Positions 41,005 to 50,492 of a stretch of DNA of 64,000 bases are shown here, piece after piece. How positions within the stretch are numbered: the stretch's first letter is position 1; each line of letters opens with the position of its first letter. A model generated the notes under the pieces. That model did not search any database and was not told the DNA's origin. It saw only the letters and a program-made list of their open reading frames with translations. This stretch comes from RPQJ01 sp963696545 (GTDB taxonomy: Bacteria > Pseudomonadota > Gammaproteobacteria > Steroidobacterales > Steroidobacteraceae): positions 62,001-126,000 of the forward strand of contig CAVOKQ010000001.1 in the NCBI GenBank assembly GCA_963696545.1, written 5' to 3'. The translations under genes were made by a program, and so were the position numbers.

Positions 41005-42130
41005 GCGCAACAAGGCGCCGACGGTCGTCGGTCTCGGTAGCGGCGCGCACGAGGCCGCGGCGCCGCCCGGTCATGCGCAGGGTCCCCGCGAACAGGGCTG
41101 CCCGGTCGGCGCGCTGTCCGAGCTTCCCAACGTGATGCGTGAGGCCGGCCACGATCCCTGGGAGCTGCTCGAGTCGTTCGGCATTACGCAGACGATGATG
41201 TCGAAGCCGATGACGCCGGTTCCACTGCGCCTGTACGGACAGGTTTTGCAGGCGGCCGCGGATGCCGTCGGGCGCGACGACCTCGGCCTGATGCTCGGCC
41301 AGCGAGCCACGCTGGAAAATGCGGGACCGCTGCGGCTGCTCGTCTTCAACGCGCGAACGACGGGTGAAGCCGTCGAAAGCCTCGTGCGGTACGTGGGCCT
41401 CTGGTACCACGGCATGACCTACTCACTTACCCGCGACCACGGCTTCGCGTGTCTGTCGATCTCGGTGGACGGCGAGTTCCCGGGACGGGATCACGTGCTC
41501 ACATGGGTGCTGGCCGCGACGATCAAGCACCTGGAGGCAATCTTCCCGCGCACGTGGCGCCCGTCGCAGGTCCACATCTCCTATCGCCGGCCGCGCATGG
41601 CCGAGCAGTACGCCCGATTCTTCCGCGCTCCCGTGCTCTACGACCAGCCGCGGCACACGGTGTTCTTTCCCGAGGCCGCACTGAACGAAGTCCGACAGGG
41701 TTCGGAGCAGATGCTGGATTCTTTCCTGCGGCAATACATGGGGGAGCTCGAGGCGCGCGAGCAGCACGACTTCGTCTCGCGTGTCCGCGGCGTCATCGAG
41801 AGCCTGCTCGCGAGCGGGCAGTGCTCGGCTGTCCGCGTCGCGGAAATGTTTGCGATTCACCGCGTCACGCTGCACCGCTACCTGCGCGAGCAGGGGACCA
41901 CGTTCGAGCACCTGCTGGAGGAAGCGAGACGCAACCTCGCGGTCCGCATGCTCGAGCAGACGGACCTGCCGGTCGGTGAGATCGCGACCGCGCTCGGCTA
42001 CGGCACGCCGACCAGCTTCGTGCGCGCATTCAGGCGCTGGCACGGCGTCACCCCGGGAGCCAGCAGGAATCGCAGTCCCGCCATCGGCCGCGCGGCGTCG
42101 CCGACGCGTGGCGCGTCGCGGCGCGGATAG
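40994..42130 (+). CDS. AraC-family regulator with Arabinose_bd-type N-terminal domain
   Basis: Up to 378 residues. N-terminal ligand domain of the OruR/ArgR-like 'Arabinose_bd' type (LPNVMREAGHDPWELLESFG, LMLGQRATLENAGPL) and a C-terminal AraC HTH pair (SAVRVAEMFAIHRVTLHRYL, then LPVGEIATALGYGTPTSFVRAFRRWHGVTP). Translation is predicted from TTG 40994, overlapping the BKACE stop by 11 bases; a later start inside the first 45 codons is possible since the opening is low complexity. It is a probable activator of the BKACE-MFS-SDR run. Confidence 0.88.
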   Translation: MSSKRNKAPTVVGLGSGAHEAAAPPGHAQGPREQGCPVGALSELPNVMREAGHDPWELLESFGITQTMMSKPMTPVPLRLYGQVLQAAADAVGRDDLGLMLGQRATLENAGPLRLLVFNARTTGEAVESLVRYVGLWYHGMTYSLTRDHGFACLSISVDGEFPGRDHVLTWVLAATIKHLEAIFPRTWRPSQVHISYRRPRMAEQYARFFRAPVLYDQPRHTVFFPEAALNEVRQGSEQMLDSFLRQYMGELEAREQHDFVSRVRGVIESLLASGQCSAVRVAEMFAIHRVTLHRYLREQGTTFEHLLEEARRNLAVRMLEQTDLPVGEIATALGYGTPTSFVRAFRRWHGVTPGASRNRSPAIGRAASPTRGASRRG

Positions 42131-42145
42131 GAACTGGGCAGGCAC

Positions 42146-43471
42146 ATGGGACTCGCAATGAAGGGGAGCGGGACCGCGCCCGAGCACTCAGGCCGTCACA
42201 CCGGGTCGCGTCTCTACGCCTGGGTCGTCTTCGCGCTGACGCTCGGGTTGATGCTGTCGGACTACGTCTCCCGACAGGTGATCACTCCGATTTTCCCGTT
42301 CCTGAAGCACGAGTGGTCGCTCACGGATACGCAGCTCGGCGCGCTCGTCAGCGTCGTCGCGCTGATCGTCGGCGTCTGCTCGATCCCGGTTGCATTGCTG
42401 GCCGACCGCTGGGGCCGCGTGAAGAGCATCACGGTCATGGCCGGCCTGTGGGGAATGGCGACGATCGCCTGCGGCCTGTCGCGCAACTACAGCCAGATGA
42501 TGGTGGCACGCGCGCTCGTCGGCCTGGGTGAAGCAGGCTATGGCAGCGCGGGCGGCGCGATACTGGCGCACGTGTTCCCGAAGCAGCGCCACGCGATGGT
42601 GATGGGCGCATTCCTGGCGGCATCGCTGTTCGGTTCGGTCGGAGGCGTCATCGTCGGCGGCGTCGTCTCGACGCACTTCAGCTGGCGCGCCGCGTTCATC
42701 GGCGCAGGCGCCGCGGGGCTGCTGCTGGTAGTGATTTACCCTCTCGTCGTGCGCGATTACAAGACGGTCGCGCTGGTGAAGAAGGACGCGGCTGCTGGCG
42801 CCGGTCCGCGGCACATGCGCGTCGGCGAAATCATTCGCGAGCTCTTCGTGCCGCGCACGGCGATCTTCACGTACCTTGCCAGCGGCTCCCAGATGTTCAT
42901 CCTCGGCGTCATCAACGCGTGGATCCCGAGCTACATGAGTCGCTACTACGGACTCGCACCCGACAAGGCCGCCATGCAGGCCGGCGTGGTCGTGCTGGTT
43001 GCGGGTGTCGGCATGATCGTATGCGGCTGGAGCGTCGATCGCCTGGGCCAGCGTGACCTGCTCAACAAGCTTCGCGTGCCGGCGCTGTATGCGGCGCTGG
43101 CCTGCGTCCTGCTGGTGCTCGCGTTCGCACTGCCGCCCGGGTCGGTGCAATACGCGCTGATCCTGGCCGGCGTGTTCGTCGCTGGCGGGCACACCGGCGC
43201 CGCTGGCGCGGTCATCAGCGACGTGACTCATCCAGGCCTGCGGGCGACGGCGTTTGCCTTGATCGTGCTCTGCAACAACCTGATTGGCTTGGCGCCGGGA
43301 CCGGTCGTCGTGGGCGCACTTTCGGACGTCTACGGGCTCAAGTTCGCGATGGGTATTGCGCCGCTGATGTGCCTGGCTGCCGCGACGTTCTTCCTGCTTG
43401 CCTCACGTCACTACCGGCGTGAGAGCGGGCGATTCGCAGAGCCCGACGACTACACCGTACGGCCGGCCTGA
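42146..43471 (+). CDS. MFS transporter
   Basis: 441 residues with 12 predicted membrane segments; cytoplasmic-loop motifs LLADRWGRVKS (motif A) between helices 2 and 3 and RALVGLGEAGYG in helix 4. The pattern SDYVSRQVITPIFPFLKHEW resembles aromatic-acid or organic-anion MFS importers of the spinster/ACS kind. Flanked by the AraC regulator and an SDR, it likely imports the substrate or exports a product of the pathway. Substrate unknown. Confidence 0.88.
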   Translation: MGLAMKGSGTAPEHSGRHTGSRLYAWVVFALTLGLMLSDYVSRQVITPIFPFLKHEWSLTDTQLGALVSVVALIVGVCSIPVALLADRWGRVKSITVMAGLWGMATIACGLSRNYSQMMVARALVGLGEAGYGSAGGAILAHVFPKQRHAMVMGAFLAASLFGSVGGVIVGGVVSTHFSWRAAFIGAGAAGLLLVVIYPLVVRDYKTVALVKKDAAAGAGPRHMRVGEIIRELFVPRTAIFTYLASGSQMFILGVINAWIPSYMSRYYGLAPDKAAMQAGVVVLVAGVGMIVCGWSVDRLGQRDLLNKLRVPALYAALACVLLVLAFALPPGSVQYALILAGVFVAGGHTGAAGAVISDVTHPGLRATAFALIVLCNNLIGLAPGPVVVGALSDVYGLKFAMGIAPLMCLAAATFFLLASRHYRRESGRFAEPDDYTVRPA

Positions 43472-43494
43472 CCGATTTGAACAGAGGGACGACG

Positions 43495-44313
43495 ATGGAA
43501 CTCCAAGGCAAGACTGCGATCGTGACCGGCGGCGGAAGAGGCATCGGCGAGGGGATCGCGAGCGTGCTGGCTCGTGAGGGCGCCAACGTCGTCGTCATGG
43601 GACGGCACGCGCACGAGGTGGACGCCGTCACGCAGGCGATCCGGGATGCCGGGGGCAGCGCGCTTGCTGTCGTCGCCGACGTCACCGACTGGGGATCACT
43701 GCAGGCCATGACCCGCAGAGCGGTCGAGCAGTTCGGTGGCGTGGACATTCTCGTCAACAACGCAGGCATCGAAGGTCCGCCTCGCCTGATTGCGGACCTG
43801 CCCGTCGAGCAGTGGGACGAGGTGCTGGGCGTCAACCTGAAGGGCGTCTTCCTGTGCTGCAGGGCTGTCCTGCCCGCGATGAGCGCGCGCGGCCGTGGCA
43901 GGATCATCAACATCGGTTCAATCGCCGGCCGGCGCATGACGTTCTTCGGCAGCGTGGACTACACGGTTTCGAAGTACGGAGTAGAAGGCCTGACGCAGCA
44001 CCTGGCCTGGGAGCTTGCCGACCAGCGCATCACGGTCAACACGGTCTGCCCTGGCGGTGTCGTCACTCCGCTGATGGAGCAGAGCATCACGCCCGCGTAT
44101 CGCGAGATGGTGACCAGGAGGATGGTGCCGCTCGGTCGAATGTGCACGATGGAGGAGATCGGCGAAACCGTGAGCTTCCTCGCCAGCGACCGTGCGGCGA
44201 TGATCACCGGGCAGTCGCTCGCCGTGGACGGCGGGATACTCACTGGCTTCGGCGAGGACCTGCGCCCGATCGTCCGAAAGCGGATGGCCGACGCCCAGGC
44301 CGGGGGGCATTGA
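43495..44313 (+). CDS. Short-chain dehydrogenase/reductase
   Basis: 272 residues, classical SDR. Cofactor motif TGGGRGIGEG, NNAG in VDILVNNAGIE, catalytic Ser in NIGSIAG and YxxxK in DYTVSKYG, with CPGGVVTPLM. Acts on an alcohol/ketone with NAD(P); residue choice after the second strand (MGRHAHEV) slightly favours NADPH. ATG 43495 follows AGAGGGACGACG. Within the BKACE run it could make or use the beta-keto acid. Confidence 0.9.
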   Translation: MELQGKTAIVTGGGRGIGEGIASVLAREGANVVVMGRHAHEVDAVTQAIRDAGGSALAVVADVTDWGSLQAMTRRAVEQFGGVDILVNNAGIEGPPRLIADLPVEQWDEVLGVNLKGVFLCCRAVLPAMSARGRGRIINIGSIAGRRMTFFGSVDYTVSKYGVEGLTQHLAWELADQRITVNTVCPGGVVTPLMEQSITPAYREMVTRRMVPLGRMCTMEEIGETVSFLASDRAAMITGQSLAVDGGILTGFGEDLRPIVRKRMADAQAGGH

Positions 44314-44365
44314 GACATGTCGATGCGAGCCGGAGACCGGCCCCTGGGGCCCGGCACTCGAGCAA

Positions 44366-45235
44366 TTGCGCGACTGGGATCCCACATGGGCCGAGTCCTG
44401 CCTGACAATGACGACGAACCCGTGGGTGCGAGGAGTATTGCCCCGCAAGCTCGTCGAGCTGATCGGCGTGCTGTTGAATGCTTCCTGCACCAACCGCGAC
44501 CCGGACGGGACGCGTCGGCACATCCGCGCGGCACTCGAGGCCGGTGCGACGCGTGACGAGATCCTGTTCGTGATTGAGTGTGCCGCGCTTGGCGCGATCC
44601 ACTCCTGCAGCCTCGGCGCACCGATCCTGCTCGAGGAGGCGAGGGCGGCCAGTGTCGGGCCCGCCCCGCGAGCGGAACCGGAGCCGACGCCGTTCTGCGA
44701 CCGGATGCGGGCCATCGGGCAATGGAACAGCGCCTGGGATCCGTTCTACGAGCTCGACCCGGCATGGACGGACCAATTTTTCTCAACGGCAGCGCCGGTG
44801 TACGCGCGCGGGGTGTTCTCGCCGAAGGACCTGGAACTGCTGATGATCGCCTTCGACGCCTCGTACACGCACCTGTACGCGCCAGGAACGCGCCGTCACA
44901 TCAAGGGCGCGCTGGCCGCGGGCGCCACGGTCGAGGAGATCATGGAAGTGCTGAAGCTCTGCGTGGTGCAGGGCGTCCAGGCATGCAACCTCGGCATTCC
45001 GATCCTCGCCGAGGAACTCGATCGATTGGCGACGGCGCCCGCCCCCTCTGGGAGAATAGCCGCCGACCCGGGACCGGGAGCGCCGGCCGTTCACCGAGGG
45101 ACACGCGCATGTCGAATTCTCCGCCCGCCGCGTCGGGCGCTGCCTGGCAGGCCCTTGCCGCGCATCATGCCGCCTGCCGTGGGCTTCACCTGCGGCAGCT
45201 CTTCGCCACGGATACGACGCGAGGGCAACGGCTGA
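44366..45235 (+). CDS. Carboxymuconolactone decarboxylase-like protein with two repeats
   Basis: 289 residues as read, from TTG 44366. Two similar halves: LPRKLVELIGVLLNASC...HIRAALEAGATRDEILFVIE and SPKDLELLMIAFDASYT...HIKGALAAGATVEEIMEVLK, each a CMD/AhpD-like helical unit. The frame is open upstream with protein-like sequence (ALEQLRDWDP) but lacks a normal start. The tail after about 45060 has no similarity and overlaps pgi by 127 bases; a single-base slip in GCCCGCCCCC (about 45045) would end the protein at a TAG near 45060. Function unknown; in this run it may be a decarboxylase or hydroperoxidase. Confidence 0.7.
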   Translation: MRDWDPTWAESCLTMTTNPWVRGVLPRKLVELIGVLLNASCTNRDPDGTRRHIRAALEAGATRDEILFVIECAALGAIHSCSLGAPILLEEARAASVGPAPRAEPEPTPFCDRMRAIGQWNSAWDPFYELDPAWTDQFFSTAAPVYARGVFSPKDLELLMIAFDASYTHLYAPGTRRHIKGALAAGATVEEIMEVLKLCVVQGVQACNLGIPILAEELDRLATAPAPSGRIAADPGPGAPAVHRGTRACRILRPPRRALPGRPLPRIMPPAVGFTCGSSSPRIRREGNG

Positions 45236-46791
45236 CGCTGGACGCAGTCGGCATCTACCTCGACTACTCGAAGAACCGCGTCACCGACGAGACGATGCGG
45301 CTGCTGCGTCGCAGCTCGCCGAGGCGTGCGGGCTGCGCGACGCGCATCGACGCGATGTTCCGCGGCGACAGGATCAACGTCACCGAGGACCGCGCGGTGC
45401 TGCACGTCGCGCTGCGCGCGCCGCGTGACGCGTCGATCGTCGTCGACGGCGAGGACGTCGTGCCCGCAGGTCCACGAGGTGCTCGACCGGATGGCCGGAC
45501 TTCGCGGACGCGCGTCCGCAGCGGCGCGTGGACGGGCCACACGGGCAAGCGGATCCGCAACGTCGTCAACATCGGCATCGGCGGCTCGGACCTCGGGCCG
45601 GTGATGGCGTACGAGGCGCTGCAGCACTACAGCGACCGCGACCTGACGTTCCGCTTCGTCTCGAACGTCGACGGCACCGACTTCGCCGAGGCCGTGCAGG
45701 ACCTCGATGCCGCCGAGACGCTGTTCATCGTGTCGTCGAAGACCTTCACGACGCTCGAGACGATGACCAACGCGCACACGGCGCGCGAATGGTCGCTGGC
45801 CGGGCTCGGCGGCGACGCGGACGCGGTGCGCGAAGCACTTCGTCGCGGTCTCGACCAACGCGGAGGAGGTCGCGGAGTTCGGCATCGACACCGCCAACAT
45901 GTTCGGCTTCTGGGACTGGGTCGGCGGCCGCTACTCGATGGACTCGGCGATCGGGCTGTCGACGATGCTCGCGATCGGGCCGGAGCACTTCCGCGCGATG
46001 CTCGCGGGGTTCCACGCAGATGGACGAGCACTTCCGCACGGCGCCGTTCGAGCGGAACCTGCCGGTGCTGATGGGGCTGCTCGGCCGTCTGGTACGCCGA
46101 ACTTCCTCGGCGCGCAGACGGTCGCGGTGCTGCCCTACGAGCAGTACCTCGAAGCGCTTCCCCGCGTACCTGCAGCAGCTGACGATGGAGAGCAACGGCA
46201 AGCGCGTGACGCTCGACGGGCAGCCCGGTCGACTACGCAGACCGGCCCGATCGACTGGGGCGAGCCGGGCACCAACGGCCAGCACTCGTTCTACCAGCTG
46301 ATCCACCAGGGCACGCGGCTGATCCCCTGCGACTTCATCGGCGTTCGCGACGGCCGCTGAACCCGCTCGGGCGAGCACCACGACCTGCTGATGGCCAACG
46401 TCTTCGCGCAGGCCGAGGCGCTGGCGTTCGGCAAGACCGCCGACGAGGTCCGCGGCGGAGGGCGACGCCGACTGGCTGGTGCCGCACCGGATGTTCGAGG
46501 GCAACCGGCCGTCCAACACGCATCCTGCTGGCCCGAGCTGACGCCGGCGGCGCTCGGCAAGCTGGTGGCGCTCTACGAGCACAGCGTGTTCACGCAGGGC
46601 GCGATCTGGGGCATCGACTCGTTCGACCAGTGGGGCGTCGAGCTCGGCAAGGTGCTCGCGCGGCGGATCGTCCCCGAGCTCGACGGCCGCGGACGCCCGA
46701 ACCTCGGCCACGACAGCTCGACCAACGCGCTGATCCGCCGCTACCGCAGCTCAAGGAGCGTCCGACGGAGTCGCATGACCACCAGAGCTGA
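45109..46791 (+). pseudogene. pgi: Glucose-6-phosphate isomerase, frame broken by many insertions
   Basis: The protein is readable by changing frame repeatedly: LDYSKNRVTDETMRLL, INVTEDRAVLHVALRAP, NVVNIGIGGSDLGPVMAYEAL, FIVSSKTFTTLETMTNA, MFGFWDWVGGRYSMDSAIG, GTNGQHSFYQLIHQGTRLIP, SVFTQGAIWGIDSFDQWGVELGK and GHDSSTNALIRRYR, all classic phosphoglucose isomerase signatures. Between about 45308 and 46750 there are roughly 17 one- or two-base insertions and no sure deletion; substitutions that damage motifs are not seen. Upstream of 45300 the frame is clean. This suggests either sequence error or very recent damage, not long decay. It overlaps the gnd start (TGATG) at 46789-46793. Role if intact: glucose-6-phosphate to fructose-6-phosphate. 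Confidence 0.85.
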
Positions 46792-47824
46792 TGCAGCTGG
46801 GGATGATCGGACTCGGCCGGATGGGCGCGAACATGGTGCGGCGGCTGATGCGCGACGGGCACGAATGCGTGGTGTTCGACGTGTCACGCGAAGCGCCGTG
46901 GCGAGCTCGCAGGCCGGAGGGCGCCACCGGCGCAGCCTCGCTCGCCGACTTCGTGGCGCAAGCTCGCGAAGCCGCGCGCCGTCGTGGCTGATGGTGCCGG
47001 CGGCCGTCGTGGACGCGGACGATCGCGGACTCGCTGCCGCTGCTCGAGACCGGGCGACGTCGTGATCGACGGCGGCAACTCCTACTACTGCGACGACATC
47101 CGCCGCGCCGAGCGAGCTCGCGGCCGCAGCGGCATCCACTACGTCGACGTCGGCACGAGCGGCGGCGTGTGGGGCCTCGAGCGCGGCTACTGCATGATGA
47201 TCGGCGGCGAGGCCGCGGCCGTGCAGCATCTCGACCCGATCTTCGCGCACGCTCGCGCCCGGCTCGGGCGGCGTCGCGCGCACGCCCGGGCGCGAGCAGG
47301 CCGGCGGCACGGCGGAGCACGGCTACCTGCACTGCGGCCCGAGCGGCGCCGGCCACTTCGTGAAGATGGTCCACAACGGGATCGAGTACGGGCTGATGGC
47401 CGCCTACGCCGAGGGCATGGAGATCCTGCGCGCCGGCGAACGTCGGCAAGCGCGAGCACGCAGGACGACGCCGAGACCACGCCGCTGCGCGATCCCGAGC
47501 ACTACCAGTACGACTTCGACCTGCCCGACATCGCCGAGGTCTGGCGCCGCGGCAGCGTGGTCTCATCGTGGCTGCTCGACCTGACCGCGACCGCGCTGGC
47601 CGAGGATCCGGCGCTCGCCGGGTTCGCGGGCCGCGTGTCCGATTCGGGCGAGGGGCGCTGGACCGATCAAGGCCGCCATCGACGAGGGCGTGCCCGCGCC
47701 GGTGCTGACCGCGGCGCTCTACGCGCGCTTCAGCTCGCGCGGCGAGGCCGACTTCCCGGACAAGGTGCTCTCGGCGATGCGCTACCAGTTCGGCGGTCAC
47801 CACGAGAAGCCGGCGCAGAAGTGA
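46791..47824 (+). pseudogene. gnd: 6-phosphogluconate dehydrogenase (short, YqeC-type), frame broken by insertions
   Basis: Readable across frames: MQLGMIGLGRMGANMVRRLM (NAD-binding), WLMVPAAVVD, VVIDGGNSYY, VDVGTSGGVWGLERGYCMM, LHCGPSGAGHFVKMVHNGIEYG with the catalytic Lys, and the C-terminal block ALYARFSSRGEADFPDKVL. Length of about 335 codons fits the NAD-preferring short form. About 15 small insertions fall between 46890 and about 47670, after which the frame is clean to the TGA at 47822-47824. The same kind of damage as in pgi, ending just before pgl. It would catalyse 6-phosphogluconate to ribulose-5-phosphate. Confidence 0.84.
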
Positions 47825-48528
47825 GGATCGAAATCCTGGTGGATGAAGCGGAGGTGGCGCAGGCGGCCGCGGCCTTCATTGCGGGTGAGGCACGGGAGGC
47901 GGTCGCCGAACGAGGTCGCTTCGTGGTCGCGCTCAGCGGGGGACGGACTCCGGCGTTGATGTTGCGGGCGCTCGCCCGCGAGGACATCCCCTGGCGCTCG
48001 GTGCACGTAGTGCAGGTGGACGAGAGGATCGCACCCGCGGGTGATCCCGACCGCAACCTCACTCAACTCGGCGCAACTCTGCGCGCTGGATCGTCGCTGC
48101 CGGACGGGCACATTCATGCGATGCCCGTCGAAGCCAGGGATCTCGCGGCTGCAGCCGAACGCTACTCCGCCGAGCTGCGATCGATCGCGGGCTCGCCGCC
48201 GGTGCTCGATCTGGTGCATCTCGGTCTCGGTGCCGATGGACACACGGCCTCGCTGGTTCCCGGCGATGCGGCGCTTGACGTGCTCGATGCGGATGTTGCG
48301 CTCACTGCACCGTACCATGGACGACGCCGCATGACGCTCACCTATCCGGTCGTCGACCAAGCGCGGCGGGTCCTCTGGGTCGTCACCGGCGCAGACAAGG
48401 CAGCCATGCTGGCGCGTCTGTGCGAGGGCGATCACACGATTCCGGCGGGACGCGTGAGCCAGGGTCGCGCACTGCTGATCGCGGATCGCGCTGCTGCAGG
48501 CGAGCCCGCTTCGGGACGATCGCGATGA
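47821..48528 (+). CDS. pgl: 6-phosphogluconolactonase
   Basis: 235 residues, NagB/DevB-type sugar-phosphate hydrolase. RFVVALSGGRTPALMLRAL, VHVVQVDERIAPAGDPDRNL, LVHLGLGADGHTASLVPGD and the final MTLTYPVVDQAR with VVTGADKAAML are the family blocks. It starts at GTG overlapping the gnd stop (GTGA) and ends overlapping the next ATG (ATGA), so the cassette pgi-gnd-pgl-phosphatase is one transcript. The frame is intact, in contrast to the two genes before it. Hydrolyses 6-phosphogluconolactone; zwf is not in the window. Confidence 0.9.
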   Translation: MRIEILVDEAEVAQAAAAFIAGEAREAVAERGRFVVALSGGRTPALMLRALAREDIPWRSVHVVQVDERIAPAGDPDRNLTQLGATLRAGSSLPDGHIHAMPVEARDLAAAAERYSAELRSIAGSPPVLDLVHLGLGADGHTASLVPGDAALDVLDADVALTAPYHGRRRMTLTYPVVDQARRVLWVVTGADKAAMLARLCEGDHTIPAGRVSQGRALLIADRAAAGEPASGRSR

Positions 48529-49307
48529 CCGTGGTCGTCGCTTCGATGCCGAATTTCCGCGACGTCGGCGGACGTCGCACGGCCGGTGGTGGACACCTGC
48601 GGACAGGCATGCTGTTCCGTTCCGATCAGATCGCGCAGCTGACGCCGGATGATGCGACGGCACTCGCGGGAATCGGCCTCAGGTACGTCTACGACCTGCG
48701 CACGGAGACCGAGCGGGTGATGCTGCCCGGCGAGCGCATTGCGGGCGCGACACACGTCAGGCTGGATGTGCTCGCGGACGATCGGCAATCCGTGCCCGCG
48801 CGTCTGCTGCGACTGTTCGCCGATCCGGGCTCGGCGGAATCGATACTGGGCAATGGCCGGGGCGCAGCGATGTTCGTGGAGAGCTACCGGTCGTTCGTGC
48901 GGCTGCCGAGCGCCTGCGCTGGCCTCCGGCAACTGTACGAGAGCCTCGCGGACCCGGGGCACCTTCCGGCGATGCTCCACTGCACGACCGGCAAGGATCG
49001 CACGGGCTGGGCGTGTGCCGCGTTGCAGTTGCTGCTCGGCGTGCCGCAGGACGCCGTGCTCGAGGACTATCTCGAGAGCAATGCCCGGGTGCTACGAAAG
49101 TACGAGCCCCACCTGAAAGCCTTCGCCGCTGGCGGCGGCGATCCGTCGATACTGCTCCCGGTCTTGAGCGTGCGGCCGGAGTACCTTGAGGCTGCGATCG
49201 ACGCAGCGTGCCGGGACTATGGCTCGATCGAGGGCTATTTCTGCAACGGCCTGGGAATTGGCAAAGAAACTTTGCATGCCTTGAGGCAGCGCTTGGTTGG
49301 GCACTAA
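48525..49307 (+). CDS. Tyrosine-protein phosphatase (LipA/Y_phosphatase3 type)
   Basis: 260 residues. N-terminal SMPNFRDVGGRRTAGGGHLRTGMLFRSDQI, the opening of atypical bacterial PTPs, then GLRYVYDLRTETER (Asp), and the P-loop HCTTGKDRTGWACA with C-x5-R. Such enzymes dephosphorylate phosphotyrosine, phosphoinositides or sugar phosphates. ATG 48525 overlaps the pgl stop. Its location behind pentose-phosphate genes might mean a sugar phosphate substrate, but that is inference only. Confidence 0.88.
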   Translation: MTVVVASMPNFRDVGGRRTAGGGHLRTGMLFRSDQIAQLTPDDATALAGIGLRYVYDLRTETERVMLPGERIAGATHVRLDVLADDRQSVPARLLRLFADPGSAESILGNGRGAAMFVESYRSFVRLPSACAGLRQLYESLADPGHLPAMLHCTTGKDRTGWACAALQLLLGVPQDAVLEDYLESNARVLRKYEPHLKAFAAGGGDPSILLPVLSVRPEYLEAAIDAACRDYGSIEGYFCNGLGIGKETLHALRQRLVGH

Positions 49308-49317
49308 CATCACCGCG

Positions 49318-50487
49318 ATGAACCCCGACCACAGGCGACACTTGCTGATAGTACTGGCGCTGGCTGTGGTGGCCGGCCTGCTGTGGCTCGCAGTTGCCGC
49401 ACTGCGGCCGATGCCGGAGCGCAGCTTCTCGATGGCCACGGGGCCGGAGGGGGCAGTGCGTATCAAGCCTTCGCCGAGCTCTATCGTGAGGCTCTTGCGA
49501 AGCAGGGCGTGACGCTGCGGCTGGTGCCGACCAACGGGTCTTATGACAACGTGGCGCGGCTGCGCGACCCGATGTCCGGTATCGAGGCAGCCTTCGTGCA
49601 GTCCGCTACGACGACGGAGAGTGAATCACCCGGGCTGCTGTCGCTCGGCACGATGTTCTACGAGCCACTCTATGAAGTTGAATGGGCTCGACCCATCCAC
49701 GTTGATTATCGAAGGCTACTCGCCTGAGCAAGCCGCCGAGGCACTGCAGGCCGGTCGCATCGATACCGCAATCATTGACACCGCATGGGAGTCCTCGGCC
49801 GTACAGCGGCTGATCGCGGACCCGTCGATCAACCTGGTCGGCTTCCCGCGGGCCGACGCATACGTGGCGCGGCTGCCGTTCCTGAACAAACTCGTGTTGC
49901 CGATGGGCGTGGCAGATCTCGCGCGGAACCGTCCATCGCAGGACATTACCCTGATCGCGCCGAAGACCAGCCTGGTCGTGCGCGAGGACCTGCATCCGGC
50001 GCTGCAGTACCTGCTCATCGACGCCGCGACGAAGATCCACGCGCGGCCCGACGTGCTGCAAACGGCGGGCGAGTTTCCGGCGCCGGAACAGATCGACCTG
50101 CCGCTCAGCAGGGAAGCCGAGCAAATGTATCGCAACGGCCCGAATTTCCTGCGGCGGCACCTGCCGTTCTGGCTCGCTGAGCTCGTGCAGCGCCTGCTGC
50201 TGTTCGGCATTCCGTTGCTCGGCTTGCTGTATCCCGTGACGACGCTGGCGCCGCAGGTCTGGCGCTGGGAGATGGGCCGCCGGCTGCAGCGCATGTATCG
50301 CGAGCTGCAGGTGCTCGAGAAGGAACTGAGAAATGCCCCGGACGGCCCACGGCGGGATGAGCTGCGCGCGCGCCTCGACGCGCTCGAGGCGGGTGCGGCG
50401 CGCATGAGGCTCCCGGACTCGTTTGCCGCGATGAGCTACGAGCTGAAGCAGAACATCCACTTCGTGCAGGAACGATTCAGGAAATGA
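49318..50487 (+). pseudogene. TAXI-family TRAP solute-binding protein, frameshifted with an internal deletion
   Basis: N-terminal signal anchor (LLIVLALAVVAGLLWLAVAAL) and FSMATGPEG are in one frame; GSAYQAFAELYREALAKQGV through GLLSLGTMFYEPLYEV in a second; NGLDPSTLIIEGYSPEQAAEA through to the stop in a third. The first break, near 49455, needs one more G in a G5 run. At about 49675 sequence jumps from FYEPLYEV to NGLDPST; in the family some 50 residues (the region with the G-S-G-T ligand loop) lie between these, so about 150 bases are missing. A C-terminal membrane segment (LVQRLLLFGIPLLGLLYPV) and a coiled-coil tail follow, typical of large gammaproteobacterial TAXI proteins. No TRAP permease genes are adjacent. 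Confidence 0.75.
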
Positions 50488-50492
50488 CTGGT

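Noticed and set aside
45109..47824. Programmed frameshifting as the explanation of pgi and gnd
   Set aside because: About 30 shifts at differing contexts cannot be decoded by ribosomal slippage; error or mutation is far simpler.
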